Shown: positions 23,244-35,830, numbered from the stretch's first letter. The stretch is DNA of 64,000 bases from Blasia pusilla (GCA_050084515.1 CM114275.1:16616001-16680000); one strand, 5' to 3'. Translations and numbers: made by a program. The notes: a model not told the origin generated them from the letters alone.

Positions 23244-26200
23244 ATGACAGCTCAAATGTCACCGCGTGGGATTAGTGGGAGCAAATCCGTTCTTTGTTTT
23301 GTTTTCTGTATTCTGTGGGTGCTCGGGGCTGATGGACTCTCCTTCCCGGGAGACGATGATTTGGATATCGGTAAGTTTACTGGCACCATTCTGCACGTGT
23401 AGAGGTTTATGCTGTTGTTTTGGTTGGACTGGTTGGAGCGTACATGCTTGTATCGGTTCCTGATCGGTGGATTTGTACATTGTTACCAGACGTTGCGCTT
23501 CCACAAGGGGTGGTGAGACATATGCTGCAGGCAACCAGTGATGGAATGGTCGACCTGAATGGCACATTTGTCCTCGCAGCCAATCGCACTGACAGACGCG
23601 ACCCGCTCGATAGCTTCCATATCTACCGAGGCGGATGGGACATTCGAAATGATCATTATTGGGCTGTGAGTTTATTCCCCGTGATTGCTTTAGATCCTGT
23701 TGTTGGGTCGGGCTTGTTTCTGCACCCGCAGAAATATATGCAGAAACACATGCGAAATGTTTATGAGGCGGTCACCACAGCAACCTTTGAGCTTCCGCGT
23801 TTGACCTCTGAGAGGCCAATTTTATTTTTCAGCACGTGTGCACGAGATATGTCATGTTGTCACGATTTGCTCTTTCCTCAGATAGTCTCTTCTGGATACT
23901 GATGTGCCGACAAATTTGTCACTGTGCCGGTGCACAGTCGGTGGGGTATACAGGGCTTCCAGCTTTCGTCGTGGCCGCTGTATGGGCGGCGTTAGGCTTG
24001 TTGGGCATTTTGTTTCTCCTCTGCTGCTGCTGTTTCTGCGGTGGAAGAACTAAGCCCGAGTACGACCATGGAAGATGCGGTTACATCATTCCTATCATTC
24101 TGCTGCTCCTCTTCACGGTTGCCGCAATGTAACTTCACTTGTATGCGTACCCCTCGTTGTGTTTTGGGTGGTCACCTAACGCAAGAACTAGGTTGGCAGA
24201 AATGTTGAACGTCAGTCTCCCGATGTCTTCACTCTTGGAAGACGGTGACCTAAGCCTCGCTTGAGCGGTTGAATGTATACGTTGCTGTGGGGATGAAGTT
24301 ATATGACCTGGATAGCACACAGTACTTTCGTTTTAAAGATGGGCAGTGCTCCCTCATTTGAAGCAACCTTTCGGACTCGGACGAAAGCATGGGTAGAGGA
24401 GCTTGCGGCACGTGAGACAGTATCAACTTTGTCTGTCTGTATTTGGGATTTCCATGTATTGGGTGTCTCCCAATGGAAAGTCTAGACGGAGAATGGTTTG
24501 GATAAACGAGGTCGAATCTCTCTTTCTTCTGGAATGAGAATTTTGTGTCATGTATGGATTTGCTTTTCTGTAAAGGAAGCTTGGGTGTGTAGATTGTAAA
24601 GTGGGAATACATCTTCGAAGCATAGTCGAGCGAATCTTACAGTAGCAGGGTTGGACTTGTTTCCTCAGATTGGGGTGCGTCGCACTGTACCATGGGGAAG
24701 AACAGTTCAACGATGAGCTGGAGCAGACGCTGGACTTCATCGTGAACCAGTCGGCAATCACCGAAGAAGGTCTACGACGAGTATCCCGCAACCTGACGAG
24801 GGCTGCAAACATCAATATCGAGGACTTGTTTACACTTTCGGATGCAGATAAAGCAGAGATCCATACGCTAAATCGAGAGCTCAACAGCTCCGCTGATACT
24901 CTGGCGACAGAAACTGCTAAGAATGCCCACAACATCAGACATATTCTCGACATTGTGTAAGCCTCAATTTGCCTGTTTAGCGACGTCCTCTTCTGATTTC
25001 TCTATAATCCTATGGAGATGCTTCTGGCTTGAAGGGATGGTTGAGAGGAGGGATTTACACGTCTTGCTCAACTTCGAGTCCTTAACTGCGGATACTTCTT
25101 GAGTCTTTGCTTTGCAGGAGAAGAGCGCTCATGGTGATAGCTGCCGTGATGCTCTTTCTGGTTGTCCTTGGGTTATGTAAGCTCCTCACTCTCTCTAGCG
25201 GCACCAATAGATGAACCATGTTCCTGAGAATTTTATGTGTCTTATGTGATTTGACTATGTTCCCGCATTCGGAATTTCGGGAGAGATCTACACCTTTGTT
25301 GTCGTCCTTCATGAGAACCCCAAAAATTCTCTAAATTGGATTCGATAGAGCGCCAAGGATGCAATGCCATTAGCACACATACTAAGAGATCCATAAGCCT
25401 CTGCGCTTCCAGCGACCAAATAAGAATTCAATGCGAACTTCTCTACGTCCGTGTGCAATTATTCTTTGTACTGAAGTTATTATCATTTGTGATCGTCTGC
25501 AGTGTTTGCTGCTTGCGGAATACGATCTGTGGTCTATGTGTAAGTTCGCGAACACCTCGAGCTCCTCGTAGATTGCGGCACGAATGTTGTGGTAGCCGCG
25601 CCTTCTCTTCATTTTCAGTAATCACTTATTTAATGTACAGTCCTTAACACAACATTTGCTCTACATTGAGTTCCTTCTTTCGTCCAATGGTTGAACAACG
25701 TCTTCTGATATGCAGATTGGTGTTCCTCGGGTGGATATTGGTCACCGGAACGTGGATTTTATGTGGAATATTCCTCCTCCTCAACAAGTAAGAAATTGGA
25801 CAACTTTGCTGTCCCATCCAGTGAACTGTGCTTGCTGGAGTAAGTTTGTTGGACTTTCAACTTGGTAAGGTCTGCCTGGATAACTCGACCTCGGTTGCTC
25901 CTTGAAACCCATCCGAAACCACAAAATCAAGTGAAGCAACGCGGAGTAAGTCGAGAGAATTATCCCAACTTACAAAGCAGTGTGTGCACTACGCTGCGAA
26001 ACTTAGGAGTCGTCTAGTTTTGAGTGTCATCTAGGTATCCCGTGCACGCTAACCGTGGCTTCGGTGATTGCAGCGCCATCGGAGATACATGTCTAGCTAT
26101 GGGCGAGTGGGTGGAACACCCATCGGCGAACTCCTCTTTGGATCAGATTCTACCCTGCGCAGACCCAGCAACGGCAGATTCTGCGCTGAAGAACAGCAGA

Positions 26201-26947
26201 GACTACACATCACAAATCATCTCAATGGCTAACAGAGGAATCACCACAGTTGCCAACCAAAACTTTCCTCCGGGGACGCCAACTTACTACAATCAATCCG
26301 GTCCTCTGGTTCCTACTCTCTGTGACGTTTACGGACCCGCGCCCGATTTCAAACCCATCCCTTGTACGCTTGGTGATGTAAACTTCGCTTCGGCGCCTGC
26401 GGTACGTCATTCCAACCTCAAGTTGCTTTTCGCTTTCAATTTCTGTATGATCACGAGAACATGCTTCTCAATGGAAGCATAGAAGAATGCGCACATAGTG
26501 TTTTCAAGTATCGATTCATCTTTAAGATTTCTTTGTAATAAACTTGTCGGCCGACCGCAGAACTGGTCGTCATATGTATGCAAAACAAACGCGAACAATA
26601 CATGCACAACAACGGGCAGACTTACAAGCGACACTTATCTCCAATTGGTTACGGCAGCCGATGTGGGCAATAGTCTGTTCGCGGACGGCTCCTTTTTGGC
26701 GAATGTGGCGAATTGCAACTTCGTGCGCGACACATTCGATGTTATTCGATTGCAAAACTGCCACAATTTGCGCAAGTACAGCAAGCAGATATGGATCGGG
26801 TTACTCCTTGTCTCAGGCGGATCAATGCTCTCCATTCTTCTCTGGATGGTTTACATCAGGAGGAAGAGGTACAGATACAGGAAGAATTACGTCGGATACG
26901 GAAAGAACCCTCCCGGGTACAATGGCTTAGGACAGACCACGGAATAA
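23244..26947 (+). CDS. Tweety-like plant multi-pass membrane protein (At2g12400-like), nine exons
   Basis: Spliced exons are 23244-23370, 23490-23665, 23938-24128, 24669-24956, 25118-25176, 25503-25539, 25716-25787, 26074-26401 and 26561-26947. All introns are GT-AG and all phases agree, giving 554 residues, close to the usual length of this plant family. The N-terminus has a signal peptide (about residues 13-32). A pair of membrane segments follows (about 110-134 and 150-172), the first running into CCCC. A second pair lies at about 264-287 and 290-315 (GWILVTGTWILCG), and a last one at 503-525 precedes a basic cytoplasmic tail (RRKRYRYRKNY). Conserved family blocks include FHIYRGGWDIRNDHYWAS, YYNQSGPLVPTLC and NCNFVRDTF, with paired Cys in the ectodomain. 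By recall the family is often labelled plasma-membrane fusion protein or TTYH-like; its function is not established. The start has a downstream alternative Met at residue 5. Confidence 0.93.
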
Positions 26948-28300
26948 GCGTAGTGTTCATGAAGGTAGAGTCTTGATTCGTTTGTAGATACAATAGGTTT
27001 TGGTGCCATGGCGTAGCTCGATATATACCCAACTTCCTTTTCTTGGATTCTTTTGTCGTGGCCGGAACAAGCTGCGACTCCTGTAATTTTCTAATCGAAC
27101 CCTAATCGATCTCTCTTCCTAAAATTTGAGTTCGTCATTTAGGTTGCTAGAGAATAATAAACGTGCAAATTTTGAGGCTCTCGGGTTTCTCTTGGGGAGA
27201 ATGTTCTCCGCTCGGCTTTCTTGAGCTTTCGGTGAACATCTGCGTCTCGTTTGCTTCCCGTAACTTGAATAAGTCCCTACTTTGGACTCGGACGTCATGG
27301 GGAACGAAGATGGACGATTCATCTCGTAGAATTTTGAGCTGTGAGTCCTCCAATTCAAGAACCTTTACTTATATTATTATTAGGGACAGGCCAGATTAGA
27401 GAGCAACAAACGTCTCCCAGCTTGACACTCGCCATCTACGGAGGTTCCTATTGTGATATCTGTCCGGTGCATCCGATCAGCTAGTCACTACTAACTGATT
27501 TGGAGAAAAAAGTTGCCAACAATTGTCTTACGATGTATGCACATGGGCGTCTTGGACTTTCCCTGGAGTGTATGGACGGTGCGTTTTCATCTTCTTTCAA
27601 ACTTCTCTCGACGTTGGCACTTTCAAGGTGATAGCACCAATAGCATTCTTTGAAATTCTACACCAATAGCATTATTTGAAATTGATTTGGAATTTGCTCC
27701 TGATAATTTTGAGATTGAATTGGAGAATTGAAACTTCTTGAAGACTTAATACACCAGTGTCAGATTGCTACACTTGTTGGAGGAAAGTGGGAAGAGTCAT
27801 GTTCAAGAAGAAAACGAAGAAAACTTGCATTGCACGAAAATCCTGTTAGATCTTGTAAAAATGTGACTAATTACATGACCTTAGTGAAGCAAGCGACACA
27901 CTTGTGCCATGATTAGGAGACCATATATGAACATTGAAAACTCAGTAGCTCCGGATTTAGCTTCTTAAGCTTGCTTGAATTGGTGATATTGGGGATTTTC
28001 CAAACACCTTGAAGACCTGGACATTCTCTTATGATACTCATAAATTCTGAAATGCAATTTCACAAATGACACTTTTCTTATAGTATGATTACTATTGTGG
28101 CAAAAAATTCCTCCTCTTAATCTTTGGTTACTTTTCGGATCTAACATTACATCATCATCCTCTTATATTGCTATTTCTCCACTTTATTTTTGGATGTTCC
28201 CAACTTTTGAGATAGCTTTCATCTAGAGTAATAGGTTTTGGTTCTCTTAGTCTAGATAAAATCGTCTTGACTAAATTGATCTATGCTTACTAAATAAAAT
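26948..28300. other. 3' flank and spacer
   Basis: The first few hundred bases are probably 3' UTR of the membrane-protein gene. Beyond that I see no gene. AATAGCATT.TTTGAAATT is duplicated near 27637 and 27666. Confidence 0.4.
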
Positions 28301-28309
28301 TTCAATTTT

Positions 28310-28672
28310 TTCTTCCTTCATATATATCGTTATCATTGAATACACTCACATGCACACGTAAGAGATTGGACGAATGAGCTTCCAATCTCTCTCTACCATA
28401 TCCTTCCTATATTCATAGGTCATCTTCTTGGCACTTGATGTGCAGTAGGGAGTCGAGGATTTTGAGTAGAATTGACTTTCCAAATTCTAAAGGAAATTCT
28501 ACTCAAAACGATAATTGACGTGAAATAGAAAGTTTTTCTATATAATTTCAAATGAGCCGAAATGAAGGGGTAGCCCATGGCCTCAACGGGGTCGGGTCAT
28601 CCTTGACTCCCTAAGGGTGCCCTCCAATATCCTCGAAGACGCGCTACACTATAAACTCGTCGATCTATCCTA
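28310..28672 (-). repeat. Segment A fragment (gypsy family), minus orientation
   Basis: In reverse complement it matches segment A of the element at 50.27 kb: TAGGATAGATC, GCGTCTTC, GTTGAGGCC and TTTCGGCTCATTTG appear in the same order. A weak B-like stretch (near 28.32-28.36 kb) follows. It abuts a plus-oriented A fragment head to head. Confidence 0.6.
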
Positions 28673-28696
28673 TCACGTCTTTTAGGATAGATCGAC
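28659..28696. repeat. 14-bp inverted repeat at head-to-head junction
   Basis: GTCGATCTATCCTA (28659-28672) pairs with TAGGATAGATCGAC (28683-28696) across a 10-base loop. The arms are the start of segment A in opposite orientations. Confidence 0.85.
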
Positions 28697-29620
28697 TAGA
28701 TCTACAAGAGAACTTCCAAAGATAGTGGAGCTCACGCCTCAACATGTCATCTTCAACCTCTTGAGACCGTCTCAGTATTGGATTCTCAACATCCACTCCT
28801 CTGAGCACCATTGATTTGATCGGCCCCCTTGTATGAGGAGAAGCCTAGATCGATGGTTCTGACTTAGACGTCGAAGGAGTCATAGTAATATGATGTAGGT
28901 GGTTTACGGAGTAGCGTTACTAGGTTTATCTAACCCTATATTGCATCAGGGTGCGGGGCATCCCGATGCGTCGCGGGGGTCCGGGAGCGCAACCCTCGGC
29001 AAAATTTTTCTATTAATAGAAACGAAGAAAAATAGATAAAAACCCTAGCTTTCCCGAGTAGTCAAATAGTCGGGAGCCGCAGCGGTAGCGTATTCTCGTA
29101 TGTCGAGTTATCTCCCAGTTCAGGTTCCATCGAAGCTATTCTGTGAGCGCACGGACGGACTATGCCACTTTGTATCTCTAAGTTTTTATAAAGATTTCAG
29201 TGATTTAGTCACTTTCTGTTTTCTCACACTCAGATAGTTGAGGGTTGACCTACTGAGAGCCTTAGAAGGTTGAGGATGACGTGCGAAGGCCACGGTTAAC
29301 TTAAGAGAGCAAGTTTTCCCTTTGTTTCGGCTTATTTGGAGCTATATAGAAAAACTTCTTGTTTCGTTTAAGTTATCATTTTGAGCATAGTTAACTTTCC
29401 ATTTTAGGAAGTGGCCTTGACCTCCCACAATGATCTCCGAGCATAGGTTACCGTGGAGAGAGCTTGCTCCCCAATAATGACAAAATTCTTCAATTGCTAC
29501 AAGGAGATGTATAGAAAGAATCATTTGATGTCACTTTGTATGCAACTGTCGATGCATGTAGATTTCTAGTCGGTCGGATGGACAAATTTCTGTGAGTTCT
29601 ATTTGACTGGTGACAATTAC
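28683..29620 (+). repeat. Segment A fragment (gypsy family), plus orientation, interrupted
   Basis: From TTAGGATAGATC the sequence follows segment A, is interrupted by the solo LTR at 28776-29228, then resumes with TTTCGGCTTATTTGGAGC, CTTTCCATTTTAGGAAGTGG and GAGCATAGGTTACCGTGGAG, all shared with 50.3-50.55 kb and the minus copy. Confidence 0.65.
28776..29228 (+). mobile_element. Solo LTR with 5-bp target duplication
   Basis: A 453-bp unit is bounded on both sides by CTCAG (28771-28775 and 29229-29233) and ends in CACA. Its sequence matches the reverse complement of 41290-41743, including GAGGAGAAGCCTAGAT, GACGTCGAAGGA and GTAGCG.ATTCTCGTATGTC. The start reads TATTGG rather than the TG expected; the other copy has TGTTCTATTGG. 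The duplication and lack of internal region indicate a solo LTR left by recombination. Confidence 0.8.
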
Positions 29621-29731
<111 letters not shown>

Positions 29732-30460
29732 TGTGCGAACCTCTTGGCGACTTTGACCTTCACGTCCTTGAACCTTGTTTGTTAGTAGCCTCTTTCTTGT
29801 CCGTCGACTCTCAGTCCGCCTCTCTCCTTTGCGAGCTCTCTTGCGATCTCAAAATTTTATAGATTTCTTGGTTTACGATTGTCTGATCTATGTGCTCCCA
29901 CAATTTCTTTCTCTCATACTCAAAATTTTTGTTTCTCTCACACTGATAAAGGGGTGGTTTGATTAGAGCAGTGTCCTTGCTTCTCTCCCCTCTTGCCCCT
30001 TGTTCCTCATTGACTCGTTCCCTTTGTCCTTCCCTTTCCACCCGAACCTACTCAACAAGCGCTGAAAATGGAAGACCTCCTCGAAATCGAGGGAGATTAA
30101 TAGTGCTCTTGCGTCGCCATAATTGCACGGCCCAAAAAAATTCAATATCATTCTCCTCCCTCAAATGCGGGAGGAAATACCCTCCCAACCATTTTTATAA
30201 TATGCACTATAAACATGGCATACTAGGTCATTCCCCTATATGTGATACGCATACTAATGAATAGGTGATATGCGGCAAATTGGAAGTTTTCCAATAAAAC
30301 CCCCTATCTTTATCTTGTAACTTTATTGGTTTGTGCATCAAATTAATCTATCCTATTACACTTTTAAACCATTTTGCAAATTTAAATTCCCTTTACTTTC
30401 TTCTATGTATCTTTTAAAGTCTTCTTTGAAATGAAATAAAAATACCTATATTTTTTTACA
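29732..30460. other. Spacer
   Basis: Nothing recognised. Pyrimidine-rich near 29.75-30.05 kb, AT-rich after 30.3 kb. Confidence 0.4.
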
Positions 30461-30463
30461 CGT

Positions 30464-31780
30464 GATGGGTCCATCCCAATGAAGTGACTCCTTGAGTTGG
30501 TGGTGTGTAGGCACAGAGGGCGATGGGAGAAGCAAGTGCGATGACTCCTATTGTTGATGCTCAAGGATAGCGTGTGTCGAGTACGTTGCTGGGGGCCACC
30601 ATTGTGACGTATTGCGGCCCATGGTTTCCTGCTTCCGATGTTATGATGTTGGGAGGTATGCCCGTTGAGGTTTTTCGGCTAGCCGCTACGCTATGTGAGC
30701 ATAGATTTGGTGTTATTGCCTCACTTTCAGAGGTGCTTGCACAGGAGGTGGAGGACCTGCCCTTGAAGCCTATGCTCGGGACGTCCACCTCAGATTCATG
30801 GTAGGTTGCGGTTGTTAGGATGGTGGAGATGCCCGCTAGAGCTGCAATGGAGCGTGCCATGGTTTCTCCAAGTATTGTTTTGCTGGATAATTGGGGAGAG
30901 GTTTTTCATTTGGTGAGTTCTGGAGGTAGAATGTTTTGTTTGCTGTGTGTCTTTTTGGATTCGGGAGCGCAACCCCTGATGTTGGGGAACGTGGCATTTA
31001 CAAGATTGGGCCTAACGAGGGACGATGTGGAGTGTTGCCCATTCAAGATATAGACATCCTTGGCTGCAGTGAGTACGACGCTGCTCATTAGCCGACATGA
31101 GATCGTGGTGAGGATTCGCCCAAGACATCCGTCAGATAAGTCCGTGTTGCGAGCCAAGGTGATAGTGACTGTTGTGAGTCCTATGACGTCTTGGTTGGGG
31201 GAAAAAATTTATATCCAATGAGGTTTTCCTTGATAATTGGGAGGAGTCAATGTATAGAATAGGATGGTAGTTAGGGGATGGGTGACTTAGCTCATTACCT
31301 ATTCGATTCAGAGGTGGAGTGATCGAGCGACGGCTAGGAGAGATGGCGATATTAGCAACATTCAGTAGTGCTATCACTTGGCTTGCATATTTGATTGAGG
31401 GACATGTCCATGTAGGGGACACACCCTCGATTGACACTTCTGCCGAGAGGAGTGTCATGGTAGCCGCATCATTCCATGGAGGAGAGGCACCGTTGTGGGG
31501 CTCGAGTGAGGAGCTTTGACGCTTGGCTAATGAGCACGTGAAGATGGTGTGGAGTGAGACGTTTGCACAAGAGCGTGACAAGTCAAAAGGAACCCGAGGT
31601 AGCCAAGAGGGCTACGTTGACGCCTTTGGACACCACATCCATAATGTGGCACATCCAAAAGGAGGATATTCGAGTGTTGGATCTCTTTGGAGGGATCAAC
31701 ACTTGGTTGGTTATTGTATTGCATGCATGAAGTGCAGCAATGTGCGTATGTGGAGTTTGAGGAGGTTTACGAGATCCTTG
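30464..31780 (+). pseudogene. Gypsy-like copy 2, part 1: gag end, protease, methyltransferase start
   Basis: Aligns with 52.37-53.69 kb of copy 1. The gag-like end reads STLLGATIVTYCG and MLGGMPVEVFRLAATLCE. The aspartic protease motif is intact here (FLDSGAQPLMLG, near 30.96 kb), whereas copy 1 has a frame disturbance at the same place. The region before the methyltransferase follows (ITWLAYLIEGHVHVGDTP). The sequence then reaches the start of the methyltransferase near 31.68 kb, where motif I is recognisable in a shifted frame. It breaks off near 31.78 kb and resumes at 35.02 kb. Confidence 0.8.
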
Positions 31781-32689
31781 GAAGTAAGACCACAAACGAA
31801 AGGAGATCCCATTTTTTCCTAAAAGGGATGACTCGGGACTTTCATAAATACAAGAGAAGGGAAGGGATTGATTGTCGTATTGGCATTGACGGCAAGTTTA
31901 CGTGAATTCTCGAAATTAGAATAAAAGTTGATGGAAGAACGTCATGGGAATTAAAGGAATCAAGGTTGAAATAGGAGATAGAATAAAATTGATGGGGACT
32001 ATGAATAAAAATTAGAATAAAAGTAGATGGGAGAATTAGTATAAAAGATTGAACAAGTCAAAGAACCCACTAACACTTAATCGCTTGGACTAAAAATTGG
32101 TGGCACTAGTAGATTTATGGTTAAATGATCATTTTCCAAAATGGAAGAAAGCATATGAATATCATTTAAAAAAAAAAAATCCCATAAGATTATCATAAAT
32201 TTAATATCAAATGAACACTTCAGAAAATGAAAAGAGAAATCGTAGGACATTTTAATAATCGAAGAAGCAAACGAGATCGTTCCTCTTGGAACAAAATTAA
32301 TATGATTTTAATAGTGTAAGGACCTTTTCATCATATTCAGCGGATTCTCGATAAGTAAATTTCATAAAGGAGCTCTCAAAAATGGAATTTTTGAGCGTAA
32401 GTAAAAAAAGCTTAAGGGACTCGCTTTCAAAATTAGTGCTTGGAGAGTTGATTCAAACATATTACCATTACTTAGAAAGTGGCTCAACCCTCTTCGTATG
32501 TATGAAGGATAGCGATTAACTCGATAAGATAATCACTTTTGAAGTACCTACCCCATGTAACTTTGCAAAATCGATTGAATAGGGATTCTTTTGTGGGTAG
32601 TTAAGCACCCAAATTTCCGTAAGAGGGCTCTTGAGTACATTTCTGTTAGAGGGCTTTTTGAATATTCGGTTTTATGGGACATGTTAGGA

Positions 32690-33217
32690 AATAGGTTCAA
32701 AGTTCCTCAATAAAGTTCGTGTCCACGGATTTATGTCTGTCCCATACATGCCGATATTTCCTTGCGGCTTGGGTACTTGGGGCTTACAGTCTAACCTGCC
32801 CCTAGCCCTCCAAGCTTGAAGAAGGCATTGGGTTGGCTAAGCACTGGTTTTGTGGCTCACGCGTAGCGCGCACTAGCCTACGGCATGCTTGTAGCCAAGC
32901 CCCCAGGGAAGCCTGGGCTCCGACTGGATGGGCTAAAGGCCCGTGGTTGAACTCTCATTGGGCGGGCTCAACCGTGGGCTCAGTCGTAGGTGCTGCGCAG
33001 GCCTCAACTCGCCCAATGAGAACCCAGACCACCTTGCGGGCTTCAGGCCATGAAATTGGTTAGGGCTCGACCAACTCGGATGCCCGCTATGGGCTCGGCA
33101 TGCAGCTGGGCGGGCTTAGATGTGGTCTAGGGGCACCCAGGTCCCGGGTGGCATGTCCATGGACATGCCCAAATATGTCCATCCCATGGACGGACTTGTC
33201 CGTTTCCATGCAACCTT
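32690..33217 (+). mobile_element. Non-autonomous inverted-repeat element, GC-rich core (copy a)
   Basis: It ends with CGGACTTGTCCGTTTCCATGC followed by AACCTT, the same ending as the copy at 34.1 kb. It begins with a degenerate form of the other terminus (GTCCACGGATTTATGTCTGTCC near 32.72 kb). The core is rich in GGGCTT/GCCC phrases. No open frame of interest. Confidence 0.6.
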
Positions 33218-33287
33218 ATGTAAGGTCTGGTTGGTGCCCAAGTAATACCGACGGGATGATCTAGAAAATCTCCTCCACGTAAGATAA

Positions 33288-33420
33288 TCTATATTATTAT
33301 TGGAGATTATCCCTTCATTTTGCAAACTCTTCTCCTCTTGACACTTGCCAATTTCAATCAATAGGATAGCTTGCCTTGTGAGCTAATAGCATTGCTTAAA
33401 ATTGATTTTAAATGGCACTT
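33288..33420 (+). mobile_element. Helitron-like 5' end
   Basis: TCTATATTATTATTGGAGA, preceded by A, then CTTCTCCTCTTGACACTTG and AATCAATAGGAT. The same order occurs in reverse complement near 43.825 kb and more loosely at 43.073 kb. A 5' TC preceded by A fits Helitron insertion. The matching 3' end was not found. Confidence 0.5.
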
Positions 33421-33769
33421 GAGAGTTAATTATATGAGGTAATTCAAACTCGTGCACCGCATAGGCTTACATGAGTACTTTTATTTGAGAGTGTCTTTTC
33501 TATTTTCAAAGATGCACTAACCTACATCGCAGGATCCTCTAAAAGAAGATCGTGCTATCCTCTTTAAATGCCACTAGAGTGAATTTTTTCATATTAAAAT
33601 GGGTCTCTAATACCAAAACAAAAACCCGTGGGGGGAATGAAATCTCAATTTTTTTCTCACTAAGCTATTTTTGGATCTAAAAATATGAGGACTAAAATAT
33701 GTCAAAATCCTTAAAAATGAAGTCGGAGTGCATATATTAAAGTATTTATAAGATGAGCGATATCATACT

Positions 33770-34097
33770 AGGATTGCACTCGGACAAAGTCCTTATCTGT
33801 GGACATGTCCATGTCCGCGGATTTATGTCCGTGCAGGCTCGGGTACCCGAATCCGCCCAAAAACTCGCCAAGAGCCCGCCACATAGACCCGGGCTGATAG
33901 AGCTTGCACCCATTGCACAGCCTGCTGCAGGCGCGTAGGGCGGGCTTGGCCCCCATTGGCGGCCTTAGGCCCACACAGGGTCCGCATGGGGGGCTAGGGG
34001 CAGGCGTGTCGTGGGCCCCACAACATATGTGGACTCTCAGACGGGCTTGAGTGCGGGCCAGGCATGTGCGAGGACATGTCTGTTTCTGTGCAACCTT
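33770..34097 (+). mobile_element. Non-autonomous inverted-repeat element, GC-rich core (copy b)
   Basis: Starts AGGATTGCACTCGGACAAAG and ends (in reverse complement) AAGGTTGCACAGAAACAGAC, giving imperfect terminal inverted repeats. Inside the start is GTGGACATGTCCATGTCCGC. Flanks ATATCATA and GTATCATT are similar, which could be a decayed 8-bp duplication of hAT type. About 330 bp, non-coding. Confidence 0.65.
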
Positions 34098-35014
34098 GTA
34101 TCATTCCCATGAAAAAAACCTACATAATACCAATACATGTATACCCATAAAATGTGCATATTGAAAATTTCACCCAAAAACTTTTAGCCTGTTTAGCATT
34201 GAGGAAAGAAGACATACGAATCCCATCAAATTGTAAAATATATTAACAAAAAAAAACAACAACAAAGATCTTGTCTCTTCAAAGAAAACCCTCTAGCATA
34301 TTAATATGAAAGATAAGTTATTAAAAAGGATCTTACCAATGGTAAGATCCTTTATAAGGAATCATAAGGATTAAGGATGAATTTTTATATGAAAAAATTC
34401 AATTTTAATACTTTCCATTAATATGAATCTTTTAAAGAGGCAAGTTGAGAATAGAGATTACTTTTTTTATATACTGGTGTATTTCGTTGAAATTTCTTCT
34501 AGGAAGCGGCATCTCATATATCAAGCATCGCCGTATTAAACCTAAAAGACTTAAAACAATGGTTGGAAATTTTTTTTGGAAAGAAAATAAATAAGAGTGA
34601 TTTCCATGGTTAATTAAAATTTCCTAACTATTATGCAAGATTGATGTGATATGTCTAATTTGATGGTAACTTGTAAAATTTAATAAAAAAATTTTCAAAC
34701 CATAATGAGGTAAGTCAAAAATACTTTCTGACAAGAACTTGGATAATACCACATTTACTTGGTAGTTACTATTTATTTTTTTTGAAAAAAATATTCTCTA
34801 GGTTGTATAAAAAAAGAGAACAAAATGAGATGACATGACTATAATTTTTTTCTCCAAAATGTTTAATTTTTTCAACCTTGAGTCTAATATTCTTCTGCTG
34901 GTCTAGGGCCCAACGATGGGTAATGGGTAGGGGGTTAGACTAAACCTTTCCAAAAAACTCTCAAAATATAATCTATTATCCTTAGTAATAATTGAGGAAG
35001 GGAGTTTAATATGC
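34098..35014. other. AT-rich spacer
   Basis: Nothing recognised. It contains a short palindromic GGATCTTACCAATGGTAAGATCC at about 34329-34351. Confidence 0.45.
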
Positions 35015-35830
35015 AAGGAAAATCTCACTTCAACATGTGGTGAAGTTACGCCTCCGTTTTCATGACTTGTTGTCTGCATCAACCGTACAAGGGTACGAAA
35101 GTTCCTTAGTGAGGGACAAATCTTTCGTGGGGATGCATGACTTGGAGTGGATAGGGACCATTAATTTAGTCAATGCTGGTTGGCCATGTCAGCAAGGCCA
35201 ATCGAGTGTTGGCCGAGATAGCAGGTTGGCGGACACTCCATCGAGGTTCTTTTAGGAGATGATGAGGATCTTGCGACACTAGCAAAAACATTAGTCTTGT
35301 TCTCTAGCGCACATTCGCGATAATGTACTGATTTTGGGCGATTCAAGGTCATGGGTTATGATGAGTGTACATTAGGTGCATGATTAGATTGGCCTAGTAG
35401 TGTAGGTTCAAGAGCACATCGCCTGCGTCTATGGTGGACCAACTTAGTGCCACATGAAGTGTTATGGAGGGCGTATGCGGGAGTGGAACGCCCCTCCCAT
35501 TTGTTGATGGATTCTATTACGGATCATGGTTGTCGTCACATGAAAAAAGGCACGATGATTAACCATTGTTGACTGTGGTGAACAGGATTGATATGCCACA
35601 AGTAGCCTTTCCCACGTTTGTAAGTTTTTCCCCTTCGTATGCATATAAGGAGGCCGGTTGTGGCTTTGTTTGGGGTGACCAGGGACAAAGGTTGGTGGAG
35701 CCAAACACCGATGAGCAAGAGCGGGCGATGGAATCTAGATCTATGGAAAATACACCAATGGGAATAGACGTTGCGTGGTCGTACCGTTTGGGCATATAAG
35801 ATCGATGACTGGGATAGAAGACCACGTGGA
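35015..35830 (+). pseudogene. Gypsy-like copy 2, part 2: methyltransferase remainder
   Basis: Continues the methyltransferase homology of copy 1 from about 53.71 kb. RLRFHDLLSASTVQGYESSL is followed by NAGWPCQQGQSSVGRDSRLADTPSRF, which keeps the catalytic PCQ motif. Then NVLILGDSRSWV, and the nucleotide match to VDRPRLWWTN-type sequence at 35.42-35.46 kb. The target-recognition part (FPTFVSF.PSYAYKEAG) lies near 35.61-35.66 kb. Many stops. Homology fades near 35.83 kb. Confidence 0.8.

Larger units (their letters stand above)
31780..35015. mobile_element. ~3.2-kb composite insertion splitting gypsy copy 2
   Basis: Copy 1 is continuous where copy 2 is interrupted, at its equivalent of about 53.70-53.71 kb. 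The insert contains at least two small GC-rich inverted-repeat elements (32.69-33.22 and 33.77-34.10 kb), a Helitron-like 5' end at 33.288 kb and AT-rich filler. No coding region was recognised. I could not fix its ends to the base. Confidence 0.65.
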
